From Trochalopteron elliotii (Eukaryota; Chordata; Aves; Passeriformes; Leiothrichidae): a stretch of DNA of 64,000 nt. The notes below the pieces were generated by a model. That model was not told the origin of the DNA and did not search any database. It was given only the letters and a program-made list of their open reading frames with translations. The stretch's first letter is position 1. Each line of letters starts with the position of its first letter. The position numbers and the translations under genes were made by a program. The stretch spans positions 1,611,150 to 1,675,149 of the forward strand of contig JANPWX010000106.1 of the NCBI GenBank assembly GCA_024734555.1. Direction: 5' to 3'. Shown here piece after piece: positions 51,241-61,199 of this stretch.

Positions 51241-51830
51241 TCTCCTCTCTGCTGCAGCCGTGTTGCGGCTGCCGAGCTGGGCTGTGGTGAGATTCCGGCC
51301 AAGGTGGATGGTAAAGTCTGATCATCCTCAAAGCGGTGCTGAAGCCCCGCACGAACTCCCCCAAGGCCTTTTTTTCCTCTGCCCAGGAGTTTCCCGCACG
51401 CCGCATCCTCAGCGCTCCCACCCGCGGCTCCGCGGGCCCACAGTGACATCCTCTGTCGGGATGCGGCAGCAGCGGAGCCCGAGCCATCCGTCCGCGGAGC
51501 GGGCTGGCCTGGCGACACTTGTCCCCCCGAGGAAGGCGACACTTGTGTTCCCGAGGAAGAGGACACACGTACCCGGCAGCTGCAGACCTGCCCGGCTGCC
51601 GGCTCATCGTGCACACAGCCGGGAAAAGCGAGCCCGGCTCTGAACACGGAGCCAGCGCTCCAGTTGTCCCGGTGCTGGGCACGTTAAGGGACAGGATGAG
51701 GCTGGTTCGTGCCGAGGCCACCCTTCGGTGGGTGTCACCAAGACCACCCCTGCGGGAGGGCTGCAAATGATTTACGGCGATTCCAGAGAGCCCTCCCGGC
51801 CCCCTCCCAGCGGGATCAGCCGCTATCAGG
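51241..51830. promoter_or_regulatory. CpG island upstream of HRH3
   Basis: I count about 46 CpG dinucleotides in roughly 590 bases, against very few in the flanks. It lies about 1.7 kb left of the HRH3 exon 2 contig and 18 kb from the OSBPL2 promoter. It may be an upstream HRH3 promoter or noncoding exon, or the start of an unrecognised transcript. Open frames through it on both strands (up to 229 codons on minus) look like a by-product of high GC. The island itself is clear; its role is not. Confidence 0.7.
51512..51580. repeat. 24-base tandem repeat in the CpG island
   Basis: GCGACACTTGT-(6)-CCGAGGAAG-type units at 51512-51535 and 51536-51559, with a degraded third unit from 51560 (ggacacacgtacccgg). 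Confidence 0.85.
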
Positions 51831-52569
51831 ACAGTGGCTGTGGCAGCGTTTGAAGAGGAATTCTCTGAGGCTGTAGTAGTTCCTGAGGTGAAAATAGCTT
51901 TTGGAGCAATCAGAAGGTGGCAAACCCCCTGGGCATTAACTACAGGCTTGTTTCACAGTTTTTCTTGCTTTGCTTATGTTCTCTCTGTTCCTTGCACCTT
52001 ATCAGAATTCCCCAGATGGAAGGTCAGGGTCTCCAGCCAGTACCCATCCCTGTTTTGCAGCTGCTGCTCTGCACATCCCTGTGCTGCTCTCCAGAGGTGA
52101 TGATAGCAGAAATGATCCTGCCCCTGTGACAGTACCTGTGAGGATGTTTCCTCTCCTGCCACCTGAGCAGGCACCGTGCACAGTGATTGTACAGTGGTAG
52201 GTAACTTCCTCCTGCAGAATGACCAGCTGAAACAAGTCCTCAGACAAAAGTTATTCTCTTTAGCTGTGAAGAGTGAACAAGTGGTGGAAGAAGGAAGAGT
52301 TAATCACTTCCCTGGAGCTGGGGGTCCCAAGGACTCCTTGGTTTGCAGACCAAGAATTGCCTGCACCCCAGCAGCTTTACCTCTTCCTTCTGCTGCCCAC
52401 AAGGAGCAGAGGCAAGATCATGACCCTCTATGTTGCACCTGCCCAGGCAGCCCTCCTGGCTGATTAAAAGACAAATGAAGTTCTGACTTCACTTCTGTTC
52501 CTTAAGGCACAGACCCCACGGCAGGAGCAACAAACTCATGGTGGACGCTTTGGAAAGAGGCAGGAATCT
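51831..52569. other. HRH3 upstream region, no gene seen
   Basis: Ordinary sequence between the CpG island and the minisatellite. Short open frames only; no TM1/TM2 coding segment of an amine receptor is visible. Confidence 0.65.
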
Positions 52570-52980
52570 TGCTGTGCAGCATGCAAGGATTCTCTGGGAG
52601 AATTTAAGGATACTTCTGAGTTGAGAGGAGAGAGAGGAATGTAGAGCTGTTCTAGGGGGTGGCAAGGGTACTTTGAAATAATGCAGTGATGCTCCAGGGA
52701 AGGGAAATAGGAGAAGATGCTCTGGGGGGATTCAGGGACGCTCTGGGGTAACGCAAGGATGCTACCACGTTGAGAGGGGAATGTGTGGATTCTCAGGAAT
52801 GCGCTGGAGGAATGAAGGTATGTTCCAGGCTAGTACAAAGATGCTCCCGGGCTGAGAGGGTACGTGGGGAGGTGCAGATGCTCAAGGATGCTCTCGAGAG
52901 ACGCAGAGATGCTTGTGCGGATTTAGGGATGCTCTGGGGGTTTCGGGGCTGCTCGGGGGTTACGCCCGGGGTGCTGGGGG
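52570..52980. repeat. Degenerate minisatellite upstream of HRH3
   Basis: The core (a)ggatgctctgggg recurs about every 25-35 bases with variants: gatgctccagg, gatgctctgggg, gacgctctgggg, gatgctcccggg, gatgctctcgag, gatgctctggggg. Some units are joined by a gttgagagggg(a) segment. The array runs up to the gap. Confidence 0.8.
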
Positions 52981-53004
52981 CCGGAGCGGGGGCCCCCACG
53001 ACAC

Positions 53005-53400
53005 NNNNNNNNNNNNNNNNNNNNNNNNNNNNNNNNNNNNNNNNNNNNNNNNNNNNNNNNNNNNNNNNNNNNNNNNNNNNNNNNNNNNNNNNNNNNNNNN
53101 NNNNNNNNNNNNNNNNNNNNNNNNNNNNNNNNNNNNNNNNNNNNNNNNNNNNNNNNNNNNNNNNNNNNNNNNNNNNNNNNNNNNNNNNNNNNNNNNNNNN
53201 NNNNNNNNNNNNNNNNNNNNNNNNNNNNNNNNNNNNNNNNNNNNNNNNNNNNNNNNNNNNNNNNNNNNNNNNNNNNNNNNNNNNNNNNNNNNNNNNNNNN
53301 NNNNNNNNNNNNNNNNNNNNNNNNNNNNNNNNNNNNNNNNNNNNNNNNNNNNNNNNNNNNNNNNNNNNNNNNNNNNNNNNNNNNNNNNNNNNNNNNNNNN
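53005..53400. other. Assembly gap (396 N), probably containing HRH3 exon 1
   Basis: A run of N flanked on both sides by very GC-rich sequence. The HRH3 part missing from the window (N-terminus, TM1, most of TM2, roughly 80-85 codons in mammals) would fit. Exon 1 is not visible on either side, so the gap is the most economical location. Confidence 0.95.
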
Positions 53401-53508
53401 TCCCCCGGCCGCTCCCTCCGTCCGGGTCCGGGCAGGACCCACCCTGCACCCGCGGGTCCCCCGGGACAGAGCCCGAGCCTCACCGGGAACGGACCTCCCC
53501 GCTTGCAG

Positions 53509-53675
53509 GTGCCTTCTGCATCCCCCTGTACGTGCCCTATGTGCTGACGGGGAGATGGATCTTCGGGAGAAGCCTCTGCAAACTCTGGCTGGTGGTTGAT
53601 TACTTGCTGTGCACCTCTTCGGTCTTCAACATCGTACTAATTAGCTACGACAGATTCCTCTCGGTGACAAGAGCG
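53509..53675 (+). CDS. HRH3: HRH3 exon 2
   Basis: It runs from acceptor cccgcttgcag| to donor GCG|gtgagt. It begins with the last two bases of a Gly codon (phase 1) and encodes AFCIPLYVPYVLTGRW, then FGRSLCKLW (conserved TM3 Cys), then TM3 with its Asp, then ISYDRFLSVTRA. 55 full codons. Confidence 0.96.
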
Positions 53676-55421
53676 GTGAGTCCTGTCATGGCAGCTGAGA
53701 GGGACGTAACTCTCTTCCTGCTTTATTCTCCAGATTCTCTGCAATAATTAAAAGTTCTTTGAATCCTCCAGAAATTATGACTCTTTCAGCCTGGAAGGCA
53801 ATAATCGTCCACAAATACATAATTCAGCTGTGGTTTCAGATTAGTGTTCCTGGCATAATTAAATCACTTAAGGCTCAGTCCCCATTGTGCAGGTGCTCCC
53901 TTTCCAGGTGACAGGATTGTAGTGTACAAGCAAGCCAGTCAGGTAAGCAGGCTTTTAACTAACTTACAAGAGCTTGTCATGCCCAGGACAAACAAGTGGA
54001 TTGCAGTCAGACTCGCAGCTTCTCCCTGACTGGCACAGCAGCAGATTGCACTGCTGGCTTTGGCAGGGAATATGGTGAGGTCTCTGAGAGTGTGGGAGAT
54101 CAAAATATTTGGCCTTTTGCAGGAGGTAATGAGCAGTTCACAGGCAGATCTGACCCACTGCTGTTTGCTCATTCCCTGACTGCAAATACAACATGGATTT
54201 AGCCCAGGAGTTTGTCAAGTCCCTCTCCTTGGGACTTAGAGGGAGTGGCTGGGGACAGCTCAGGTAAGTGATGGGTGCAGACAGCTGCCAGACTGCAACA
54301 AAGTCAGTACATTTCCACTTAGCAGACACAATATTTTGGAGCTGTAAAATGAATGTTCTAAATCTTCCCTGTAAGAGTGTGGTTAATCTAGCAATCGCTC
54401 CTGTTGCCTATGGCATATCAATTTGTTGGACTGCTGGGATATTGCCTAGCAACTTTACCAGGAATGCTAACAGTCCATTTGTGAGGAGCCTCAGCCAGCT
54501 GGGGTGTGGGACTGTGTGTAAGAAAAGGCTTTCCTCTTGCAGGTCGCCTACAGAGCCCAGCAAGGCAACACCAGGCAGGCAGTGCTGAAGATGGTGCTGG
54601 TGTGGGTGTTGGCATTCCTGCTGTACGGCCCTGCCATTATCAGCTGGGAGTACATATCAGGCCAGAGCATCATCCCCACTGGGGAATGCTACGCTGAGTT
54701 CTTCTACAACTGGTATTTCCTCATGACAGCCTCCACGCTGGAGTTTTTCACCCCTTTCATCAGCGTGATGTTTTTCAACCTGAGCATTTACCTGAACATA
54801 CAGAAGCGCACCAAAATGCGCCTGGATGTTTTCCACGAAGTGCACAGCCAGTCCTTCACTGAAGAGATGGAAAGGAACCCAGAGGCAAAGGTTTCTTTGA
54901 AATGCTTTAAGTGGGAGCAGAAGGAGTCAGGTGAAACCCTCGACCTCTCTAAGAGCAAAGCTCAAGCAGCAGCCTCCTCTTCCAGCCTGGATGCCAAGGA
55001 CCTGCTGGCAACAAGCTCAGAGAGCTCCAGGAAACCCAAGTGTTGCAACAAAAAGAGCTGTAAAAATCCAGCCTCCACTCTGTCCTCAGAGAAACAGGTG
55101 AAGATCATGTCCCAGAGCACCACTCAACGCTTCAGGCTCTCTAGAGACAAGAAAGTGGCCAAATCACTGGCAATCATTGTGGGCATTTTTGGGATCTGCT
55201 GGGCACCCTACACTCTCCTGATGATCATCCGTGCCGGCTGCCATGGCCAGTGCATCTCCGAGTTCTGGTATGAGACTTCTTTTTGGCTGCTGTGGGTCAA
55301 CTCAGCTGTCAATCCTGTCCTATACCCTCTCTGCCACTCCAGCTTCAGAAGGGCTTTTATTAAACTCCTTTGTCCCAAGAAGCTGAAGATTCAGCCTCAC
55401 GATGCCTTTCAGAACTACTGA
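53509..55421 (+). CDS. HRH3: HRH3 (histamine H3 receptor), exons 2-3, 5' end missing
   Basis: Exons 53509-53675 and 54543-55421 join in phase 0 and encode about 347 residues of a class A GPCR ending with TGA. Exon 2 has the end of TM2 (AFCIPLYVPYVL) and TM3 with the amine-binding Asp in VVDYLLCTSS, then DRF in place of DRY, as in mammalian H3. Exon 3 has TM4 to TM7: CWAPY in TM6, NPVLYPLCH in TM7, and the TM5 Glu in STLEFF that binds the imidazole in H3/H4. It differs from H4 throughout TM3-TM5. H3 is a Gi/o-coupled presynaptic auto- and heteroreceptor for histamine, mainly in brain. The third intracellular loop is long and Ser/Lys-rich with little similarity to mammals. The tail KLKIQPH matches mammalian H3. 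Exon 1 is not in the sequence. Confidence 0.96.
53676..54542 (+). other. HRH3: HRH3 intron 2
   Basis: A phase-0 GT-AG intron of 867 bases, acceptor cctcttgcag|. No repeat or other feature seen. Confidence 0.94.
54543..55421 (+). CDS. HRH3: HRH3 exon 3 (terminal coding exon)
   Basis: It encodes 292 residues from VAYRAQQGNTRQAV to the stop at 55419-55421. TM4 is VLVWVLAFLLYGPAIISW. Extracellular loop 2 has the conserved Cys in ECYAEFFYNW. TM5 contains STLEFFTPF. The third loop spans roughly residues 95-205 of the exon. TM6 includes FGICWAPYTLL and TM7 SAVNPVLYPLCH, followed by a Cys-containing helix 8 (KLLCPKKLKI). An open frame starts a few bases upstream inside the acceptor but is not used. 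Confidence 0.97.
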   Translation, partial: VAYRAQQGNTRQAVLKMVLVWVLAFLLYGPAIISWEYISGQSIIPTGECYAEFFYNWYFLMTASTLEFFTPFISVMFFNLSIYLNIQKRTKMRLDVFHEVHSQSFTEEMERNPEAKVSLKCFKWEQKESGETLDLSKSKAQAAASSSSLDAKDLLATSSESSRKPKCCNKKSCKNPASTLSSEKQVKIMSQSTTQRFRLSRDKKVAKSLAIIVGIFGICWAPYTLLMIIRAGCHGQCISEFWYETSFWLLWVNSAVNPVLYPLCHSSFRRAFIKLLCPKKLKIQPHDAFQNY

Positions 55422-55727
55422 AAGTGGAGCGAGCCCAGTGTGAGGATGAGAAAAGCCTTGGTTTACTTCTGCTGTACTGGTGTGGGACTGGAGCTTGTTT
55501 CCTTGGAAGAATCCAGGAACAGTGGTGTGGGGCAGGTGGGGAAGGCAGAAGAGAGCCCACGATTAACTTATTTTAGTTCATCAACAACAAAATCCCACCA
55601 CAAAGAAGGATAAAAGGGTTTATTGACATTAACCACAGGTAGTGAAACCTGTGTCTGTCACTTGCAGGTGCCACAAAAGAGTTCTGCTGCCACCTAGTCA
55701 GCCTGAGCAGCACCAGCATTTTGCTCC

Positions 55728-55769
55728 AATAAAATGAAAACTGAAAAAAAAAAGCTAATAAAAAATAAA
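55728..55769 (+). terminator. HRH3: Proximal poly(A) signal cluster of HRH3
   Basis: AATAAA at 55728-55733, 55757-55762 and 55764-55769, about 310-350 bases after the stop codon. Confidence 0.6.
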
Positions 55770-57197
55770 TATCTGGCTTAAACTACTGTACTAAACTACA
55801 GCTTAGCTGTTGGCAGACATGATCTTTCTCATAAATGGGAGCGTTTTTTCCTCACACCTATTACACGTAGATACAGATAAGAAAAGAACAAACCTCAGAA
55901 GGAAAACAGCTCATTTATCATTTTGGTAACAGCAGCTGCAGCTATAATCTGGATCCCTGTTTCATGGGGTGCAATACATGTCCCTTCCACACCCCAAGAA
56001 GGGACAGATCTCTGCCCTAAGGAGTTTACATCCAGGCTCTGAGGCATGGAGCATCTTCAAGTGTGCTGTTGGCAATGCCTGATCCCTCCCTGCTTCAAAA
56101 CTGCTCTGATTTCCTCTGGGTCCTGCCACAGACTGCCCAGTGCCCAGAGCCAGGCAGCAGGAATGAGCCCTGGGAGCCCTAGGAAAGGGTTCCTGTGCCT
56201 GTGTGAAAGGTCCTGTGCCAGCTCAGTACCAGCTTCTCCACAGGCTCCACCCTGGCAACACAAAGACATTTTCAAATCTCTTCTGAAGGTTCTTAAAGAT
56301 ACTTTTCTGGCACTGTGTTAGGGAATGACAAGCTCAGAGAGAAGCAAATCTTGTGTTGGTTTTTTTTTTTGTGTTCTTTTTTTTAATGTCCCTTTCAGAC
56401 CTTGTAAATTTTTCAAGTTTCAGAACTCTTCCATTGTTTCTTTTAAAATACCTCACTTCATTGGAGACCTGGGTTGAGCTGATTGAGTCAATACAAGCAT
56501 CAATTCTTTTATTGTTTAATTTTAAAAATTTTTTTAGAGCTGGCAACTAATTACACAGATAGAGTCCAGATTGAAGAGACCAGGGCTCTAGCCTTGGTCT
56601 CACCATAAAATCCTGGGCATTTTATCTCTGCTTCCCATCTCATGCTTCATCACAGTTACCCATTTGTTCTGCAACCTCTTTGGGCACAGAAGCAGTATAA
56701 CCAAAAAGCAGATTAATTCCACTGCTGGCACTGCTCAGTGATGTAGTAACACAAATAAGTAATTAGTTGCCATGGCAAATGCTCGTATTTAACAGTATTG
56801 CACAGGGAAGCTCAAGATCCTAAGTCTGAAAACTGCATTTACAAATAGAAACCCAAATGTTGTAAAGTAGTACCCAAAAGCTTCTGATGTTGTGATTGCC
56901 AATTACATTTTGCTGTTGCAAGCAAACTGCTTTTTGGCTGCTGCTGTGAGTAAAAGAAAATGCCATCCGACTGTATCTCAGTGATATTTGTCAAGTAGAT
57001 CAGTATTGTCATCTGAAGTCAAGTTTTAAATGATGTCTTGTCTCGTGTATGTGATATTTCAGACTTGTGACATGTTCTGTCAGTCTGTTATATATGGGTT
57101 AAAGTGCACCCCTGGAAGCATGTGTGCTATGAACTGACAGGATAAATGTTGAGCCTGCTCGTACCTTTCCCTGTGTCTGCTCCCTTCTGAAAATTCC

Positions 57198-57203
57198 AAT
57201 AAA
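57198..57203 (+). terminator. HRH3: Distal candidate poly(A) signal
   Basis: AATAAA followed after about 20 bases by a GT-rich stretch (ttggtgaatattttatggtg, then gtgttgtcgg). This is a typical cleavage-site context. Confidence 0.4.
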
Positions 57204-57220
57204 GTATTTTTATAAGAAGC

Positions 57221-60200
57221 TTGGTGAATATTTTATGGTGAACAAGGTGTTGTCGGAAATTACAAAAACCAACTGGAAGCAAAACATCTGTGGATTTGCC
57301 TGAGGAGGCAGATATACATGTCACAGAAAAACCAGCTCCTGAAACAGCTGAGTTTCTCTTAGCTCTGGTGAGCAGATTCCTGACAGCCCCGAGGGTGTGG
57401 TGAGTGCACATCACTCAATTCTCTCCAGCTTCTGGTCTTTTCCAGAGCGTGTTACATGCAACTGGGATCTGGAGAGGTTACATCAGCAATAACTCTTCCT
57501 GTAACTTACAAACCCCACTGGTCTAGCTAAAAATGACAAAGCCATAACGTGACCAAGGCACCAGTTTCCAGCTGTGGTTCTCTTCAGTTGTTCATTGGGA
57601 GGGGTGGAACTACTAGATCATTCTGATAAAAAAAAAAAAGGTGCCTGTTGTGACAGCTTCCTTTCCCAGGGGGAAGGAAAGGATGTATTTCCTTGTGAGC
57701 CTTTTGCACAGTATTTTCATGGTCTCTGACCTCCATGAGGGCAGAATTATCTACACTTGGCTGCAAGTAATTTTATTCATTGTTGGATTTTGCAGGGAAG
57801 ATACTTATATTCCTTCCTGAAATAAGAGCTCTTGCTTTGCCAAATAAAAAGGAAAAATAACTACTTATGCCTGGACATGAGGTCACACCTGAGCCTGGGT
57901 TTCATACTGAAAGCCTTGGGAGCTGCTCTGAAGTTTCAGAGTAGCTGATGACTAATTCAAATATGCTTAAAAGAATATTTGAATTCTGCCAGTTTTCAGT
58001 GTTCAGAATATAAATGTCTATATGTATCTGGAAGAGGCAGGGACTAGGGGGCTTCTAGGCATAATCCAATAGGAATTGTGAAAATGCATAACCACTAGAT
58101 GAGGCAAGGCTGCTTGTCAACCAGCCCAGCAAAACACCTGTGTATCATTTATTTGCCATACCTGCTAAAAAAATGCCTCTTTCCTATTGTCTAGGCATAA
58201 GCTAAGCAGGCAGGACCTGTTTTCAGCAACCATGAAGGAAGACTTGCTGTAATTATGAATATGATTCAAATATTTGGGGAAGCACATAGGCTTCATTTCC
58301 ACAGCACATCTCCAAAGAGAAAAGAAACCTGGCTAATTCCAGAGAGAAGCATCCAATTTATGCAGGGAGTGTTGGTAAACAGCATTCATGCAGCTGCAAG
58401 TCATGCCAGGGAGCTTTTTGGATAAGTGACTTCCCACAGGAGCAGTGTGGAGGTGATGCCAGTTCCCCTCTCTTGATATAAACACTCACTCCATTAACTC
58501 GAGGACATAAAGGCTGCCCTAACGAGGTCTGTGGTCTTTTCCTACAGCAGCATCTGCATATCAATAAACTATCAAAAAAACATTGGCTTTTTTTTTTTTT
58601 TTTAGCACAGCTACTTTCTTTCTGTCTCTCTAAATGCTTCCTCCCTAATCACCAGTAATGAGAGATCTCGTTACACAGGCAGAGGAACTTTGCTCCCTCA
58701 GCCTCTCCTCTGGCCCCTCCTCAATTACCATCCCTTATTTGTTCTCTCCAACCTGCAGTTACAGAAATTGCTCCATTGTTCCACGGACATCACTGGAGCT
58801 TCATTAGCTCAAGTAGGAGGCTGGAGAAGAAGAGAGAACACAAGAAGGAGCTTTTGTTGAAAAACACCTGTCTGTGAGAATTAATGAGATTTGCTGGGAG
58901 GGAAAGGGCTTCGAAATTAGCAAGATGTGATTGTATTTTGATTTGAAAGAATGCTAATGGTTTGTAAATGTCTATTCATTTTCACAGCAGAACTAGGATG
59001 GAAAGACCAGAGGTTACCATCCTTGCCAGAAAGAACTTTACCAATATGGTTTCTATGAGAGAGGACTAATTTTTCACAACTCCAGCTGCGGAGCAGTGAC
59101 ACCAGCACAACTTTGCAGTACAGACCTGGTCCTAAGAGAGACCTCCTGCACTCTACAGAGCTTGTTCTGCAAATAGATGAGGCACAATAAGGAGTGTTAT
59201 CCTTCCTTCTGATGTGAGAATTGCAGACAAGAATAAAAACTCTGCGAGCTGCCATGGATGAGTGCCACAAAGAGAAAAACTCTCTCAATTTCTGACACCA
59301 CAAAGCCAGCCTTTCATGCAAGATTGCACAGATGTTCCTGTGGGCAGTAGGGAACTCAAAGCACTTTTCTGTTCCCTTAACCTTTAAGTCTCCTCCTTTC
59401 CTCCTTACAACAATTTTCTGTCAATACAGTTGCATTTTCAGGATTAAGGAATTGTGGGGGTTTAGAAAAGCAATCAGGAATTCTGCAGGGTGAAAGGTCT
59501 TACCTACAACCCTTTTACCACCACTTTATTGAGATTTAAAACTATCATTGGCATTTACACCAACAAATCCACCACTACCTGAGGTAGGAACACTTATGAA
59601 CATTTCAAAGGCAAAAAACCTAGCTCTGTCCCTGCACCTCTTGTTACAAGCTCAGGAATGTTGATGACTCAATCAGGACCATTTTTATTGGTAAAGATGC
59701 ATGAGCATTACTTACTTACAAGCCACACATTTTTACTCCATAATTTGCAAGCTGCTTGCACAGTCTGGCTGCTAAAGGGAGCTAATACTTAATCCAAGTA
59801 CCAAACATCATATGTAGAGCTCTGTGTGCACTTCTGTGGGGGAAGAACAAGACTATTTTTCCATTTTTAAAATGCTGCAACCTGGTTGTTTTTCTTTTTT
59901 TAAAGACTTAGAGGCACTAAGCAGGACCTTTGGTTGGACTGTGAAGGCTTCATGACAAAACAGGAGTTTTTTATATGCAGACTGGACCCACAACTTAAAC
60001 ATCTGTTCTTTTAAGCACAAAAAGGTGTCTGTGATGTGACACTGGCTTTGGAATTAATTTTAACACAATATCCTAGGATTTAGCAGCACAATTAACACTG
60101 AAGGAAAACTGATTGCAAAGTAGTTAATAATCTCATTCAAGATCTCTCTGAGCATTCACAAACAAGCAGCTCTCTGCTAGGAGGGCAACAACAGTTCTGG

Positions 60201-60584
60201 CAAATTTTTTAGCTGTTAACTAACAGCTCACACACAGCTTTAGCCTTTAGAAGCTGTTTATTGAAGAACAAACAATAATGGGAGTTGCATATAAACCCTT
60301 GAACATGAGGCTGCAAGTACACCCTGAAGTGTCCATGAATTGAAGACAGATTGACAAAGCAGAGCAATCACCCTCCATTATGAAAAGAATATATACTTTG
60401 TACTCTAAGAAGCACAAATTTAATAGACCACTATGGTTAAAACACCATTTAATATCTCTGATACAGCTTGTATTCAAAATATACAGGCATAAAATAATAT
60501 GTGTAATACTTTAATGAAGCCTATGGCCAGTGCTCTGGGAATTAAGCTGTTATCCAAGAGCTTTCATGAAAGGAACAAGATCTT
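57221..60584. other. Intergenic, no gene seen
   Basis: AT-rich. It contains a poly(T) run near 58.59 kb and an AATAAA at about 58.56 kb. A 134-codon minus-strand frame at 58.92-59.32 kb has no motif I recognise. In human the gene beyond HRH3 is MTG2; none of its GTPase motifs appear here. Confidence 0.65.
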
Positions 60585-61199
60585 TTGTTGCTGCCATTAA
60601 GACTTTTAATCAAAATGAAGGTTGCAAAAGACTTTATGGAACTGTACAGGCAGAGGAATGCTGAGACACAGCTAAATTCCAGAGTAAGGAAAAGACTGAA
60701 GTCAAATATGATGACTGTCATTGGAAGAATACAGCACCAGGGCAATATAAAACCTCAGCAGAGGACCAAAATGCCCAACACATCCTTCCTGAAGATCTCA
60801 GTGGGAAGAGCTCATGCAGACAGAAACCTGCAGAACAGTTCATCTTTATTTCAGAGAGATAAAGAGCTGAAATACCTTAGAAATTCCCCCTCAGAAGTCC
60901 CACATGCTCCTGTCCTCTACTACGAAATGACAACTTCAAAAATGAGACAATCCCAGAGAATACAGGGATTATACTGATTTCCCTTGAAAAAAGCCCCAGA
61001 AATTCAACCTTCCTTCACTCAGCTCTTGAGAGATGCTCCAGCAGTACTGAACAAATTACTAAAAGCTGGGGAAATCAGAAATTTAAGGTCATTACGACTG
61101 ACTCATCCTAATAACCATGTTTTCACCTCAGCAGTTATTTCGCCGAGAACCAACACTATGCAGCACTTCAGAAAAGTGCCTTCAGGTCACCATTTGTAA
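60585..61199 (+). other. Open stretch of about 200 codons with one stop, function unknown
   Basis: One frame reads 130 codons (to 60977) and, after a single TGA and a few residues, another 70 or so to 61199. The composition is not low-complexity (for example DFMELYRQRNAETQ and FTQLLRDAPAVLNKLL). I do not recognise it. It might be a decayed coding exon, an old mobile-element frame or chance. Recorded only because the frame persists across the stop. Confidence 0.2.

Larger units (their letters stand above)
55422..57220 (+). other. HRH3: HRH3 3' UTR (extent uncertain)
   Basis: Noncoding sequence after the HRH3 stop. It could end just after the signals near 55.73-55.77 kb or extend to the one at 57.20 kb. 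Small open frames inside carry no recognisable motif. Confidence 0.55.

Noticed and set aside
51077..51766. A 229-codon minus-strand frame through the CpG island
   Set aside because: High GC removes stop codons in several frames at once, the residues are Arg/Pro/Ser-rich without a motif, and part of it is a tandem repeat.
52770..53747. A 325-codon frame joining the minisatellite, the gap and HRH3 exon 2
   Set aside because: It is read through N and intron sequence and ignores the clear splice sites of HRH3 exon 2.
53509..55421. Assignment to HRH4
   Set aside because: TM2-TM5 segments such as FCIPLYVPYVLTGRW, DYLLCTSS followed by DRF, and YAEFFYNWYF match H3 and differ from the H4 sequence I recall.
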